The notes: a model not told the origin generated them from the sequence alone. A DNA stretch of 51,245 nucleotides from Anaerolineae bacterium (GCA_026129165.1 JAHCIP010000007.1:1-51245), one strand, 5' to 3'. Counted from the stretch's first letter, positions 1 through 8,563 are shown. Program-made: numbers and translations.

Positions 1-1
1 G

Positions 2-115
2 AGCCAGCCCTCAGCAACCCCGACCCCGTCAGACACGCCCACCCCCACCCCGACGGTCATGCCGCCGGGGCCGATTAAGGTGTACCTGCCGCTAATTTAT
101 GTAAACGGGGAATAA
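2..115 (+). CDS. C-terminal end of a secreted/surface protein (partial, 5' truncated)
   Basis: Reading frame 2 is open from the window edge to a TAA at 113-115. The 37 visible residues are a Thr/Pro-rich linker (repeated TPTP) followed by a short hydrophobic tail, KVYLPLIYVNGE. From memory, many exported Chloroflexi proteins end in a similar YLPL(V/I) tail after a Pro/Thr linker, so this is probably the end of such a protein. The catalytic or binding part lies outside the window and its function cannot be said. It converges with the VWA gene on the other strand, and a perfect palindrome (132-160) lies between them. Confidence 0.6.
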   Translation, partial: SQPSATPTPSDTPTPTPTVMPPGPIKVYLPLIYVNGE

Positions 116-131
116 TGGAGAGGTAGGATAG

Positions 132-160
132 ATCAGACAGGTTTTGAAAACCTGTCTGAT
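132..160. repeat. Perfect palindrome, 14-bp arms, between convergent genes
   Basis: Arms ATCAGACAGGTTTT and its exact complement flank a single central base. It lies between the stop of the plus-strand partial gene (115) and the stop of the minus-strand VWA gene (169). There is no following T-tract on either strand, so it is either a T-poor bidirectional terminator or a dispersed palindromic repeat. A second odd-centred palindrome of almost the same size lies at 41621-41651 and has a similar core layout (GGTYTYG-RARACC). Confidence 0.6.
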
Positions 161-168
161 CTGTTCAC

Positions 169-1728
169 TTAATCGTTGACGGTCTGCATGACGGCGGCGA
201 GTTGCTCCAGGTTGCGGCACTCTTCGAGCACATCGCACTCCTGGGAGTAGAGGTCAATGATGCTGTCACCTGACCCCCAGCCCCAGCGCGACTCCGGGTT
301 GAGCCAGATGACCCGCTTGGCCTGTTGGTGAACCTGGGTCAGGGCGTCCAGTTGCGGGTCGTAGAAGTTGCTGCGGCCATCGCCCAGGATGAGGACGATG
401 GTGCGCGAGGTGAGGGCGTCCGGGTACTTGTCCACAAAGGTGCGGAAGGCGCGGCCAAAGTCGCTGTGCGCCCAGTAGCGGATGTCGGCCTTCGCCGTCG
501 CCATGTCCACCGCCTCGTCAATCGTATGCGTCTGGAAGTAGGACGTCACCTCGGTCAGGTCGCTGATGAAGACGAAGGAACGCACGCGGCCGCGCTGGTG
601 TTGCAGGCTGTAGAGCAACTGAAGCATAAAACGTGAGGCGTTGCGCACCGACGACGACACATCGCACAGGACGACGATGCGCAGGCGGTTGCGGCGCGGC
701 TGCTTGAACCAAAGTTCCATCGGCACACCATTAGTCGCCATGCTGGCCCGCATGGTGCGACTGAAGTCAAGTCGCTTGCGGCCGCCGACCTGCCGCCGGC
801 GCGACCAGTCCTGGCTCAGCCGCTTGGCGAGTTGCTGGACCATCGCCTCCATCGCCCGAATCTCATCCTGGGTGAACTGCGAGAAATCCTTCTTTTCCAG
901 GTTCGGCCCGTCAGGCTGGACGCCCTCGGTGTTTGGGCCTTCACCGCTGGTGGCCCCCTGGTTCTGCTGTTGCTCCTGTTCGCGCTCCCTCTGGTCGGCG
1001 GCCTCGGCAGCCACCCAGCGCGGGAAGAGTTCCTCGACCTCGCGGATGCGCTGGCGAAGGAGGCGGGCCAACTCGCGCTCGCCCATCTTCTCCAGCGCGT
1101 CGAGCATCTGCATCATCTCCTGGCGGGCGCGGTCCCAGCCCATCTGCTCCAGCATCTGCCACGCGCTCATTTGGCCGGTCTGGCCGCGCTGGCCCCGCTG
1201 CCCGCGCTGAGGTCGGCCCCCCTGTTGGGGCTGGCCTTCGCCCGGCTGGCCCTCCCCGTTCGGCTGGCCGGGCTGCCCCGGCTGGCCGCGCTGCTGGTTC
1301 TGCTGGCCGAGCAGGCCCAACATCGCCATGAGAGCCAGCACCGCCGACATATCGCCGCGCAGGACAGAGCGCGATAGCTCGCCCGGCCGGCGGCCCATAC
1401 GGGCCAACTCCTCTAGGGCCATGCGTAGCGCCGTCTCAATGTCCATCTGCCGCTGCCAGAGCGGGTTGCCCTGCCCCTGGCCCTGACCGGGCTGGCCTTG
1501 CCCCGACTGGCCCTCGCCGCCGCCAAAGAACTGGTCGAACAGCGGGTCGAAGGTGGTAATGTCATCTGAACGCTTGACAAGTGTGGCCCGTAGCGCCGAT
1601 TTGAGGGTGTCGCGGTCGCCCAGGCCCACCGACGACGCCCCGCGCATGGCGTCCAACGCCTCGCTGCTCGATACGCGCAGCCCCGCCTGCCGCAGCAGGT
1701 GGATAAACCGAACCATCACCTCATCCAT
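169..1728 (-). CDS. CoxE-like VWA domain protein
   Basis: A protein of 519 residues. The N-terminal ~70 residues (FIHLLRQAGLRVSSSEALDA, then KRSDD and FDPLFDQFF) are typical of the CoxE/VWA-containing family. A long Gln/Gly/Pro-rich low-complexity stretch follows (about residues 70-190). The C-terminal half is a von Willebrand A domain with a MIDAS-type DVSSS motif near residue 360 and a CoxE-style ending (VIWLNPESRWGWGSGDS). The start at ATG 1728 is preferred over GTG 1758 because AGGAGAGAG lies 6 nt upstream of the ATG. The gene follows the MoxR ATPase by 39 nt. MoxR AAA+ and VWA proteins act together as chaperone-like or metal-insertion machines; in cox clusters this pair (CoxD/CoxE) matures the Mo-Cu enzyme. 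A cox-like Mo hydroxylase lies 33 kb away, so a link is possible but unproven. Confidence 0.85.
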   Translation of the reverse strand: MDEVMVRFIHLLRQAGLRVSSSEALDAMRGASSVGLGDRDTLKSALRATLVKRSDDITTFDPLFDQFFGGGEGQSGQGQPGQGQGQGNPLWQRQMDIETALRMALEELARMGRRPGELSRSVLRGDMSAVLALMAMLGLLGQQNQQRGQPGQPGQPNGEGQPGEGQPQQGGRPQRGQRGQRGQTGQMSAWQMLEQMGWDRARQEMMQMLDALEKMGERELARLLRQRIREVEELFPRWVAAEAADQREREQEQQQNQGATSGEGPNTEGVQPDGPNLEKKDFSQFTQDEIRAMEAMVQQLAKRLSQDWSRRRQVGGRKRLDFSRTMRASMATNGVPMELWFKQPRRNRLRIVVLCDVSSSVRNASRFMLQLLYSLQHQRGRVRSFVFISDLTEVTSYFQTHTIDEAVDMATAKADIRYWAHSDFGRAFRTFVDKYPDALTSRTIVLILGDGRSNFYDPQLDALTQVHQQAKRVIWLNPESRWGWGSGDSIIDLYSQECDVLEECRNLEQLAAVMQTVND

Positions 1729-1767
1729 ACCTGGCTCTCTCCTAGTCGTCTGCCCCACCCTGTGAGC

Positions 1768-2739
1768 TTAGTCTCGTCCGGACCGCCACCGCCGCTCCTC
1801 GTCCTCGCCACCGCGCCCCAGGCGGCGGTTGAGCCGGCGCAGCAGGTCAGGCGTCGAACTGCGTAGCCGTGCCGCGTCCTCCTCGTACTTGACCAGGACA
1901 CCCAGCGTGCGCTCAACCTCCTCCTGACCCAGGCTCTGGATATTGAGCAGGGCCAGCGACCGCGCCCAGTCAATCGTCTCGCTGACGCCTGGCATCTTCT
2001 TAAGCGCCAGGCGTCGCGCCTCCTGCACAAAGGCGACGACCTGGGCAGCCAGTTGCTCGCTGGCTTGCGGCACGCGCACACGAATGACGTTGATCTCCGA
2101 CTCCAGCGAGGGGAAGTTGATGAACAGATGCAGGCAGCGGCGCTTGAGCGCGTCCGACAGGTCGCGGGCCTGGTTAGAGGTCAGTACGACCCACGGCTGC
2201 TGCTTGGCCTGGACCGTACCCAGTTCCGGCACGCTGACCTGGAAATCGCTCAGCACTTCAAGCAGGAACGCCTCGAACTCCGGATCGCTCTTGTCCACCT
2301 CGTCAATCAGCAGCACGGGTTGGCGGTCGGCCAATAGAGCGCGCAGCAGGGGGCGCGGCAGCAGGAAGCGCTCCGAGAAGAACAGGTCCTCCTCGTCGGC
2401 GACGCGGTGGAACGCCTCGCGCAGCGACGAGGTATCACTGAGCGTCTGGCTGACCCGGTCGCGCAAGACCTGGGCATAGAGCATTTGCTTGGCATACTGC
2501 CACTCATAGAGCGCCTTCGCTTCGTCCAGCCCTTCATAGCACTGCAAGCGGATTAGCTCGGCGCCAAGCGCCTCCGCCAGAGCCTTCGAGAGCTCGGTTT
2601 TGCCCACGCCAGCCGGTCCTTCAACCAGCAGCGGCTTGCCGAGGCGGTCGGCGAGGAAGACGACGGTCGCCATCTCATCACTGCATAGATATTTCGCCTG
2701 CCGAAGCCGTTCCTTGACATCGGCCACAGATGCAAACAT
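1768..2739 (-). CDS. MoxR/CoxD-type AAA+ ATPase
   Basis: A protein of 323 residues, normal for MoxR ATPases. Walker A is EGPAGVGKTEL (about residues 40-50). The family-typical RLQCYEGLD follows. Walker B is VLLIDEVDKSD, sensor 1 is VVLTSN, and arginine-finger residues are in ALKRRCLHL. The last ~30 residues are Arg/Glu-rich and probably disordered. The SD AAAGGAG lies 5 nt before ATG 2739. MoxR proteins work with a VWA partner, which is the next gene 39 nt downstream, to remodel or activate a client protein complex in the cytoplasm. A good sigma70-like promoter (TTGCCG-N17-TATAAT) precedes it. Confidence 0.9.
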   Translation of the reverse strand: MFASVADVKERLRQAKYLCSDEMATVVFLADRLGKPLLVEGPAGVGKTELSKALAEALGAELIRLQCYEGLDEAKALYEWQYAKQMLYAQVLRDRVSQTLSDTSSLREAFHRVADEEDLFFSERFLLPRPLLRALLADRQPVLLIDEVDKSDPEFEAFLLEVLSDFQVSVPELGTVQAKQQPWVVLTSNQARDLSDALKRRCLHLFINFPSLESEINVIRVRVPQASEQLAAQVVAFVQEARRLALKKMPGVSETIDWARSLALLNIQSLGQEEVERTLGVLVKYEEDAARLRSSTPDLLRRLNRRLGRGGEDEERRWRSGRD

Positions 2740-2789
2740 GCCTTCTCCTTTGACCAGTAACGCCTACCATCAGAAACCATTGTCTCTTG

Positions 2790-2818
2790 ATTATAAGCAG
2801 GCAGGGCAGGGGCGGCAA
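2790..2818 (-). promoter_or_regulatory. Promoter of the MoxR-VWA operon
   Basis: On the minus strand, TTGCCG (2818-2813) and a perfect TATAAT (2795-2790) are separated by 17 nt. They lie about 45 nt upstream of the MoxR start codon and its strong SD. The -10 is a full consensus match and the -35 matches 4 of 6 positions. Confidence 0.55.
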
Positions 2819-3137
2819 ACGGAACGTCACCCCCTCCCGCATCCTCTTCTAGCTGACCCATCGCATGGCACTAGTTGTGGCTCGTTCGTGGTCTTGACAT
2901 TGGGGTCCACTATAGAACCCAAAGTTTGGACATAGGCGTAAGTTAAGTACAATGTCCGAGTATCACCAATAGCCAGCATGGCTTGCTGGCTTCGGGTTCT
3001 ACTTCTGAGCATCAAGCAGACGCACCATATTCAGGTGCAGCTACCGCTCGTCGCCCTAGGCCAGTTCAGGAAGGTCGTTCTGGCACTGCGCCGTGGTTTG
3101 ACAGCCGCAGCCGCCTATTCTGAAAGAATCTGATACG
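2819..3137. other. Divergent intergenic region between MoxR and ABC permease genes
   Basis: No gene was found here. A plus-strand promoter candidate, TTGGAC (2926-2931)-N16-TACAAT (2948-2953), could drive the ABC permease. It would give a leader of about 180 nt containing a perfect 8-bp hairpin with a 5-nt loop (AGCCAGCA at 2971-2978, complement at 2984-2991). An imperfect palindrome occupies about 2900-2922. Confidence 0.35.
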
Positions 3138-3923
3138 ATGACCTTTTTCCGTCTCCTGTGGCTGAACTTCCGCATCGGCTTCATGACCGAACTGGAGTAC
3201 CGCTCCAACTTCTGGGTACAGATAGTCCAATCGGTGCTGTCCATCGCGTCGGCCCTGGGGCGGCTTGGCGTCATCTTCTATCATACTGCTTCCCTGGGCG
3301 GCTGGTCGCCCGACGAGATGTTGGCCCTCGTCGGCGTCTATTACATCATGCTCGGTCTGATCAACCTCGTCATCCAGCCGAGCATGCAGCGCATCATGAA
3401 CGATGTGCGCAAGGGGACGCTCGACTTCGCGCTGACCAAACCCGAAGACACGCAACTCCTGGTCAGTGTCCGTCAAATTGAAATCTGGAAGTTGGTAGAT
3501 GTGACGCTGGGGCTGGCTATCCTGGTGATTGCCCTGCGCCGCCTGGGCGAGAGCATCGGGCTAGCCGAAGCCAGTCTCTTTCTGGTGATGCTGCTGGCTG
3601 GCGCCAGCATCGTGTACAGCTTTCTTCTTATGTTAACCACCACCTGCTTCTGGTTCGTGCGCGTGGAGAATGTGTTGGTCATCTTCCAGAGCCTGTACGA
3701 GGCCGGGCGCTGGCCCGTCGGCATCTATCCCTCCTGGCTCCAGTTCGCCCTGACCTCACTCGTCCCCATCGCCTTTGCCGTGACCGTGCCGGCCGAAGCC
3801 CTCACCGCGCGGCTCAACAGCCAGACCCTCCTGCTGGCCCTTGCCCTGGCCGCCGCCCTCCTCCTCGCCTCCCGCTGGTTCTGGACCTTCGGCATCAAGC
3901 ACTATTCAGGCGCATCGGCCTAA
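3138..3923 (+). CDS. ABC-2 type (DUF990-like) transporter permease
   Basis: A protein of 261 residues with about six hydrophobic segments and a charged amphipathic start (TFFRLLWLNFRIGFMTELEYR). The motif region NDVRKGTLDFALTKPEDTQ and the tail FWTFGIKHYSGASA are characteristic of the ABC-2 permease family formerly DUF990. Members normally sit in an operon with an ATPase and a second permease. Neither is next to it here, so its partners must be elsewhere or lost. Substrate is unknown. It converges with the MinD-like gene at a 38-nt spacing. The SD is weak. Confidence 0.8.
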   Translation: MTFFRLLWLNFRIGFMTELEYRSNFWVQIVQSVLSIASALGRLGVIFYHTASLGGWSPDEMLALVGVYYIMLGLINLVIQPSMQRIMNDVRKGTLDFALTKPEDTQLLVSVRQIEIWKLVDVTLGLAILVIALRRLGESIGLAEASLFLVMLLAGASIVYSFLLMLTTTCFWFVRVENVLVIFQSLYEAGRWPVGIYPSWLQFALTSLVPIAFAVTVPAEALTARLNSQTLLLALALAAALLLASRWFWTFGIKHYSGASA

Positions 3924-3961
3924 GTTATCTCGCAGAGGCGTGTATTATTGAGGCAGGTCTT

Positions 3962-4711
3962 CTATCCGACCAACTTGTCCGCCAACTCTTTGAGGCCGAG
4001 AGTCACCGGGTGATTCGGAAAGTGAAGCGCGAAGATACCAGAACTGGCCAGCGCCATCATGTCATCTGAATGAGGGAGGACGGCGGCCACCTCGCACTGA
4101 TACGTTTCCTCGACCAGTTTCCTGACTGCCTCAGGGTCGAAAACCGGGGGGACTTTGTTGACAATGAGCAGTATGCGCTCGACGCCGAGTTGGCGCGCCA
4201 CCTCTAGAGTCACAGCCGTCCCCTGGTAATCCTGTTGATCGGGGCGGAGGATGAGGCCGATAGCGTCCGCCAGGACAATGGACAGGAGGGTTTCCTCATT
4301 CAGCCCTGGATGGGTGTCAATCATCAGCACATCCAGCTCTAACCGCTCAATAAGCTTGCGGAAGCCCTCGTGGAGGACCCCCACATCATAGCCTTCCTGT
4401 AGGAAACGCACAATCTCACCCGCCTTGATACTCGAGGGGATCAGGAAAATCTTGCCAGGGATATAGGCCCCCAGACTATCCGTCACATCGTGGGCGGTAT
4501 CCTGGATTTCGCACTCACCCCGCAGATAATCGTTGAGAGAGTGAACGATTTTAGTCTCATCGAGGCCAAAGAGAACATGGATGCCTGGCGACTGAATATC
4601 GGTATCTATCACCCCGACACGCTTCCCTTCGACGGCGAGAAGCGTTGTGAGGTTGGCCGTCGTGTTAGATTTACCAGTTCCTCCCCGGAACGAGTGGATA
4701 GGAATAATCAT
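3962..4711 (-). CDS. MinD/ParA-like deviant Walker-A ATPase
   Basis: A protein of 249 residues. It opens MIIPIHSFRGGTGKS. The deviant Walker A motif therefore has Arg (residue 9) where MinD/ParA proteins have the signature lysine. A' box DTDIQSPG follows, and the switch/Walker B region is VLMIDTHPGLNEETL. The end resembles other SIMIBI ATPases of the MinD type, including a reader of adjacent hydrophobic and basic segments rather than an obvious membrane-targeting helix. ATG 4711 was chosen because homology begins there; the upstream extension to 4780 has no supporting features. It is the last gene of a four-gene module (receiver, tandem-DHp, STAND-TPR, MinD), 85 nt after the STAND gene. It may be the mobile or localising output of that module (inference). 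Confidence 0.85.
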   Translation of the reverse strand: MIIPIHSFRGGTGKSNTTANLTTLLAVEGKRVGVIDTDIQSPGIHVLFGLDETKIVHSLNDYLRGECEIQDTAHDVTDSLGAYIPGKIFLIPSSIKAGEIVRFLQEGYDVGVLHEGFRKLIERLELDVLMIDTHPGLNEETLLSIVLADAIGLILRPDQQDYQGTAVTLEVARQLGVERILLIVNKVPPVFDPEAVRKLVEETYQCEVAAVLPHSDDMMALASSGIFALHFPNHPVTLGLKELADKLVG

Positions 4712-4796
4712 AGTGCTAGTCTCTCTCTCTTGCGATAGAAGGAATAAGTGAGGGTGGGTGACGTATACAACGCAGAACAAGCCCCTCCACTACGCA

Positions 4797-7235
4797 TCAC
4801 ACCGTCTGGTTCTCCTTGCGAGTCGGGTTTAACAGGAGCGCTTGTTGACGTAACTGTTCAAAGAAGACACTGTTAGTCACCTCGGCGACCTTCATTTGCG
4901 TGATCTTCGGATCAATCTTAATCGTCAACTCTTGCTGTTTGAAGATCTCGGCCAGACTCGCCGGAAACTTTAGCGCAAGAAGGCCTTCCACGACCTCCAC
5001 GAGTGACCGACTCCGTCCCCGCGCCTGAGCCAGCTTGACGGTCTCAGCGGGCAGTTCAGTCTGGAGTTGGGCCTGCAGCGCCTGGGCCACTACCCGCAAC
5101 TCTTTCTCCGTGGCAGCGTGCGATAGAGGGACGGCCAGCAGTTCAAGAGCCAGTTCCTTGTTCCCTCGTTGAGCTTCTAGATAGGCCAGTCGGATCAGCC
5201 CTGTCAGAACCAAAGGGACAGCCTGGTGTTCCATAGCCGTCTTCAAACTCGCGTGAAATAGACGCTCAGCGGTCAGGGCGTCGCCCGCCTTCAACGCGAG
5301 GTCACCGAGAGAGTCGAGTATCTTAGCCGTCTCGTTGTGGTCCCCTACTTCGCGAGCGAGGTCAAGGGCTTGCTCAAAGTGGTGTTGCGCTGCGGGGTAG
5401 TTCTGCCGGAGATAGTCCAGGTAGCCCAGACTACTCTGCGCCAGGGCCATACCCTGGCGATTGTTATCCTCACACGAGAGCACAAAGCTCTCTTCAAGTA
5501 GGGCATCGCCCGCCGCGATGTCTCCCTGCCCAGCCAGGACAACGCCTAGCTCGCTGAGCGACGCGGCGATATAGCGCCGATCGCCCAACTCTCGGAAGAG
5601 CGTCACACTCTCTTGGAGATACTGTCTGGCGACCTGGGCTTCCTCGGGCGTTTGAGTCACATCCGCCAGGGCCATCAGGGCACGCGCTACAGCCCAGCGG
5701 TCATTACTCCGCTTAGCTAATGCCAGGCTCCCCTGCAGATGCTGTCGGGCCAGGGCATACTCGCCCATTTGCGACACCACGAGGCCCAGATAATAGAGCA
5801 CGTAGGCGGTCTCCAATCGCAGATCCGTCGGTTGGAGCCGGGCCAGGGCCTGTTGTAGCACCGATTTAGCCTTCTCCAGGTGGCCGAGGTGGAAATAGCA
5901 CATCCCCTGACGGGCGAGAATGCGCCCCCCCAGAATCCTTCTCTCCTCCGCCGTCGTCGCATCCTCGCCCTCACAGGCGATAAGACCCTGCTGAAAGAAC
6001 CCGACACCTTCCTGGAAGCGGCCCTGCATCTCAAAGTACAGGGTCAGGCTTTCTAGCCCCTGACCGATTTCGGTCAGACAGCCCGCGGCCATAGCCCACA
6101 AAGCGGCTGTACGGATGTTCTCGCTTTCAACCGCAATTTTCGCGAGCGCTCCTTGTTGCTTCGGGCCTTTGAGCGCACTCTCCAGACGCTGCAGGAACAG
6201 AGCATAGTAGCCACAGTGGCGCGTATGGTACTCCTCTTGTTCCTCAGGCTCCTCGACCAACTTCTCGTAGGCAAATTGCCATAGGATGGGGCTACGCCGA
6301 TAACGCCCCGACGGTAACATGTGGAGGAGAGACTGATCGGTCAATGAGGCCAGGACGGACAGAGAGGCGCCAACGACGGTCGCAGCGGCGTCGCGGTCGA
6401 ACCCACCACGGAAGACGGCTAGCCGCCGGAAAGTAGCGCGTTCCTCCTCTGATAAAGCGTTCCACGAGTATTCGAAAACGGCGCGGAGGCTGCGATGGCG
6501 CTCAGGGACATTTCGGACCGATGTATTCAGAAAATCGAGATTGCGCTCTACCTCCTGCGCAATCTCCCTGCAGGGCAGCGTTCGTACCCAGGCCGCAGCC
6601 AACTCAATCCCGAGTGGCATGCCGCCCACTAGATAGCAGATACGGGCGATATGGGGGCGTTCAGCGTCCGTAAGGGTAAAGCTGAGCTGTGCCTGCTGTG
6701 CTCGCTGCAAAAACAATTGACCAGCGGCTGACCTTTCCAGGCCCAGTCCTTTGTCATCCGGAAGTGGCAGACCCTGCACCTCGAACACCCACTCCTGGAT
6801 CAGATTCAGCCGCTCCCGCGACGTCACCAAGATTTTAACGGTTGAGCAATTCTGGATAATCTGGTCAATCGCCTCCGCGGCTTCTAACACCTGTTCGAAG
6901 CCGTCCAGGATGAGGAGCAAGCTCTTATCGCACAGATAGTCAATGAGCTGAGCCGTTGGGTCTTCCTGACCATGCAGCCTGATCTCGACCGCGTCGATAA
7001 TCGACGATGTCACCAAGTTGGAGTTGCGTAACGCTTCCAGGGGGACAAAAAACACTCCATCCGGAAAGCCGCCTAACTGGCGAGCGGAGTGGACGGCCAG
7101 GCGGGTCTTGCCAATGCCACCTGGGCCAAGCAGAGTGAGGAGGCGACAATCGGGATTAGCCAGGTGCTGGATAATCACCGCTTGGTCCTCGTTACGGTCC
7201 ACAAAAGGGAGTGCTGAGCGGGGCGGGAGACTCAT
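4797..7235 (-). CDS. STAND-type NB-ARC ATPase with TPR repeats
   Basis: A protein of 812 residues. NB-ARC/STAND ATPase: Walker A GPGGIGKT (37-44), Walker B LLLILDGFEQ (about 106-115), sensor ILVTSRERL, and GMPLGIELAAAW, the GxPL motif. TPR-like helical repeats fill roughly residues 430-730. The ATPase domain starts at residue 10, so it lacks the DNA-binding or cyclase effector that usually precedes this domain in LuxR, SARP and cyclase-fused relatives. The effector may be supplied by the preceding gene, whose stop overlaps this start by 4 nt (ATGA). The last ~35 residues (KITQMKVAEVTNSVFFEQLRQ) resemble the C-terminus of the preceding gene product, suggesting a common docking segment. STAND proteins are signal-dependent switches that oligomerise when ATP is bound. 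Confidence 0.88.
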   Translation of the reverse strand: MSLPPRSALPFVDRNEDQAVIIQHLANPDCRLLTLLGPGGIGKTRLAVHSARQLGGFPDGVFFVPLEALRNSNLVTSSIIDAVEIRLHGQEDPTAQLIDYLCDKSLLLILDGFEQVLEAAEAIDQIIQNCSTVKILVTSRERLNLIQEWVFEVQGLPLPDDKGLGLERSAAGQLFLQRAQQAQLSFTLTDAERPHIARICYLVGGMPLGIELAAAWVRTLPCREIAQEVERNLDFLNTSVRNVPERHRSLRAVFEYSWNALSEEERATFRRLAVFRGGFDRDAAATVVGASLSVLASLTDQSLLHMLPSGRYRRSPILWQFAYEKLVEEPEEQEEYHTRHCGYYALFLQRLESALKGPKQQGALAKIAVESENIRTAALWAMAAGCLTEIGQGLESLTLYFEMQGRFQEGVGFFQQGLIACEGEDATTAEERRILGGRILARQGMCYFHLGHLEKAKSVLQQALARLQPTDLRLETAYVLYYLGLVVSQMGEYALARQHLQGSLALAKRSNDRWAVARALMALADVTQTPEEAQVARQYLQESVTLFRELGDRRYIAASLSELGVVLAGQGDIAAGDALLEESFVLSCEDNNRQGMALAQSSLGYLDYLRQNYPAAQHHFEQALDLAREVGDHNETAKILDSLGDLALKAGDALTAERLFHASLKTAMEHQAVPLVLTGLIRLAYLEAQRGNKELALELLAVPLSHAATEKELRVVAQALQAQLQTELPAETVKLAQARGRSRSLVEVVEGLLALKFPASLAEIFKQQELTIKIDPKITQMKVAEVTNSVFFEQLRQQALLLNPTRKENQTV

Positions 7236-8563
7236 TCCTTCGCCTCATCTTGAGTCCGCCGCAGGCGCTGAGCGCGTTCTCGTAGGGCGCGGAACGAGTC
7301 GGTTTTGGTGATTTCAGACACCATCTGGGTCTTTTTGACTTCATCAATCTCGATACGTAGCTCTTGAACCTGCTGGCGTAGCCGCTGCTCGCGGGCGTAG
7401 ACTTCGCGAGCCATGCGCTGAAACACGCGCGCTAGTTGACCCAGGGCATCGCGCCGTGTCGCCACCGCAGCCAGGCTATCCGGGTCAAACGTGCCTTGTT
7501 CCACGGCGCCGGCTGCATCTGTTACGTGGGCGACATTCTGAAGATACTCCACTTCCTGGTCACGGAGCCGCTTTTTTTCCAGGCTCGCGCCTACCCGTCC
7601 TCGGAGGAGGACGGGGTTAAAGGGTTTGGGCAAATAGTCCTCCGCACCCATCTCAATGCAGCGGACCACACTATCAATGTCATCGAGCGCGGAGATCATG
7701 ATGACGGGAATATCACGCATCCGAGAGTCAGCCTTGAGATGTTGGAGGACCTGGTAGCCATTCATCTCCGGCATCATAATATCCAGCAGCACCAGGTCAA
7801 AGGATTGGGCTGCCATCATCTCCAAAGCCCGGCGGCCGTGTTCCGCCACCATCACCCGGTGCCCCTCCCGCTCCAGACGGCGCGACAGGACATCGCGGTT
7901 GATGGCGTTGTCGTCCACCACCAGGAGTAGTCCAGACTTGTCAGCCCCAGTTTCCTCGTGGGTATCCAGCGTCCGCATTGTCGTCACGACTTCCTGGATC
8001 ATCGCCGAGGTGTCCACCACCTCCAGGTGCGACGTGACTTCCCCAGGAGCGCTGATTGAAAAACTAACCACATCATTGATGAGCGCCAAGAAGCGCTGCG
8101 CTGCAGCGTGAATACGCTCAAGGTCAGGGGTGAAAGCCGTCCCGGTTGAGGCTGACTCATCCTCCAGGAGCATTTCGCAATAGCCAATAATCGTGTTGAT
8201 AGGCGTCCGCAGCTCATGACGCAACTGGGCGCCGAACTCTTCAAGGTCAATCTCGCGCGCGGCCTCGATCTTAGCCGGGTCAAGAATAGCGTTGACCAAT
8301 GCCAGGAGTTGGACGGCGGCGGAGTGGATACGCTCGAGGTCGGGGGTGAAGATGTCGGCTACGGATGTAGTCGCATCCTCCGCCGCCAGGGTCGCCACAT
8401 CCTCCAATAACATCTCGCTGTAGCCCATGATAGCGTTGATAGGGGTACGCAACTCGTGGCGAATATGGGCCAACAGAACCTGCTGGGTACGGCTGCGGTC
8501 CGGCGACGAGTCAGGCGTCGCCGTTGGAGCCGTCTGGGGGGTAGGGTCTGTCTGCGACATCAT
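7232..8563 (-). CDS. Tandem DHp (HisKA) x2 - receiver - coiled-coil protein without HATPase domain
   Basis: A protein of 443 residues from ATG 8563, which follows the receiver gene by 4 nt; the longer start (8590) would overlap that gene. Two successive HisKA/DHp units each carry an intact HELRTP phospho-histidine box (His36 and His116) followed by the GYSEML/GYCEML helix. No N, G1 or G2 boxes follow either one, so it cannot bind ATP as a kinase. A canonical receiver domain follows (DD pair, phospho-acceptor Asp261 in LLDIMMP, Lys313 in LPKPF). The C-terminus is a HAMP-like/coiled-coil segment (DALGQLARVFQRMAREVYA) ending in a KKTQMVSEITKTDSF motif. It must be phosphorylated by another kinase or act as a phosphotransfer protein. 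It is translationally coupled to the STAND gene. Confidence 0.88.
   Translation of the reverse strand: MMSQTDPTPQTAPTATPDSSPDRSRTQQVLLAHIRHELRTPINAIMGYSEMLLEDVATLAAEDATTSVADIFTPDLERIHSAAVQLLALVNAILDPAKIEAAREIDLEEFGAQLRHELRTPINTIIGYCEMLLEDESASTGTAFTPDLERIHAAAQRFLALINDVVSFSISAPGEVTSHLEVVDTSAMIQEVVTTMRTLDTHEETGADKSGLLLVVDDNAINRDVLSRRLEREGHRVMVAEHGRRALEMMAAQSFDLVLLDIMMPEMNGYQVLQHLKADSRMRDIPVIMISALDDIDSVVRCIEMGAEDYLPKPFNPVLLRGRVGASLEKKRLRDQEVEYLQNVAHVTDAAGAVEQGTFDPDSLAAVATRRDALGQLARVFQRMAREVYAREQRLRQQVQELRIEIDEVKKTQMVSEITKTDSFRALRERAQRLRRTQDEAKE

Noticed and set aside
2894..2916. TTGACA (2894-2899) with TATAGA (2911-2916) as a promoter
   Set aside because: The spacer is only 11 nt.
3098..3121. 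TTGACA with TATTCT upstream of the ABC permease
   Set aside because: The spacer is 12 nt, too short; the pair at 2926-2953 fits better.
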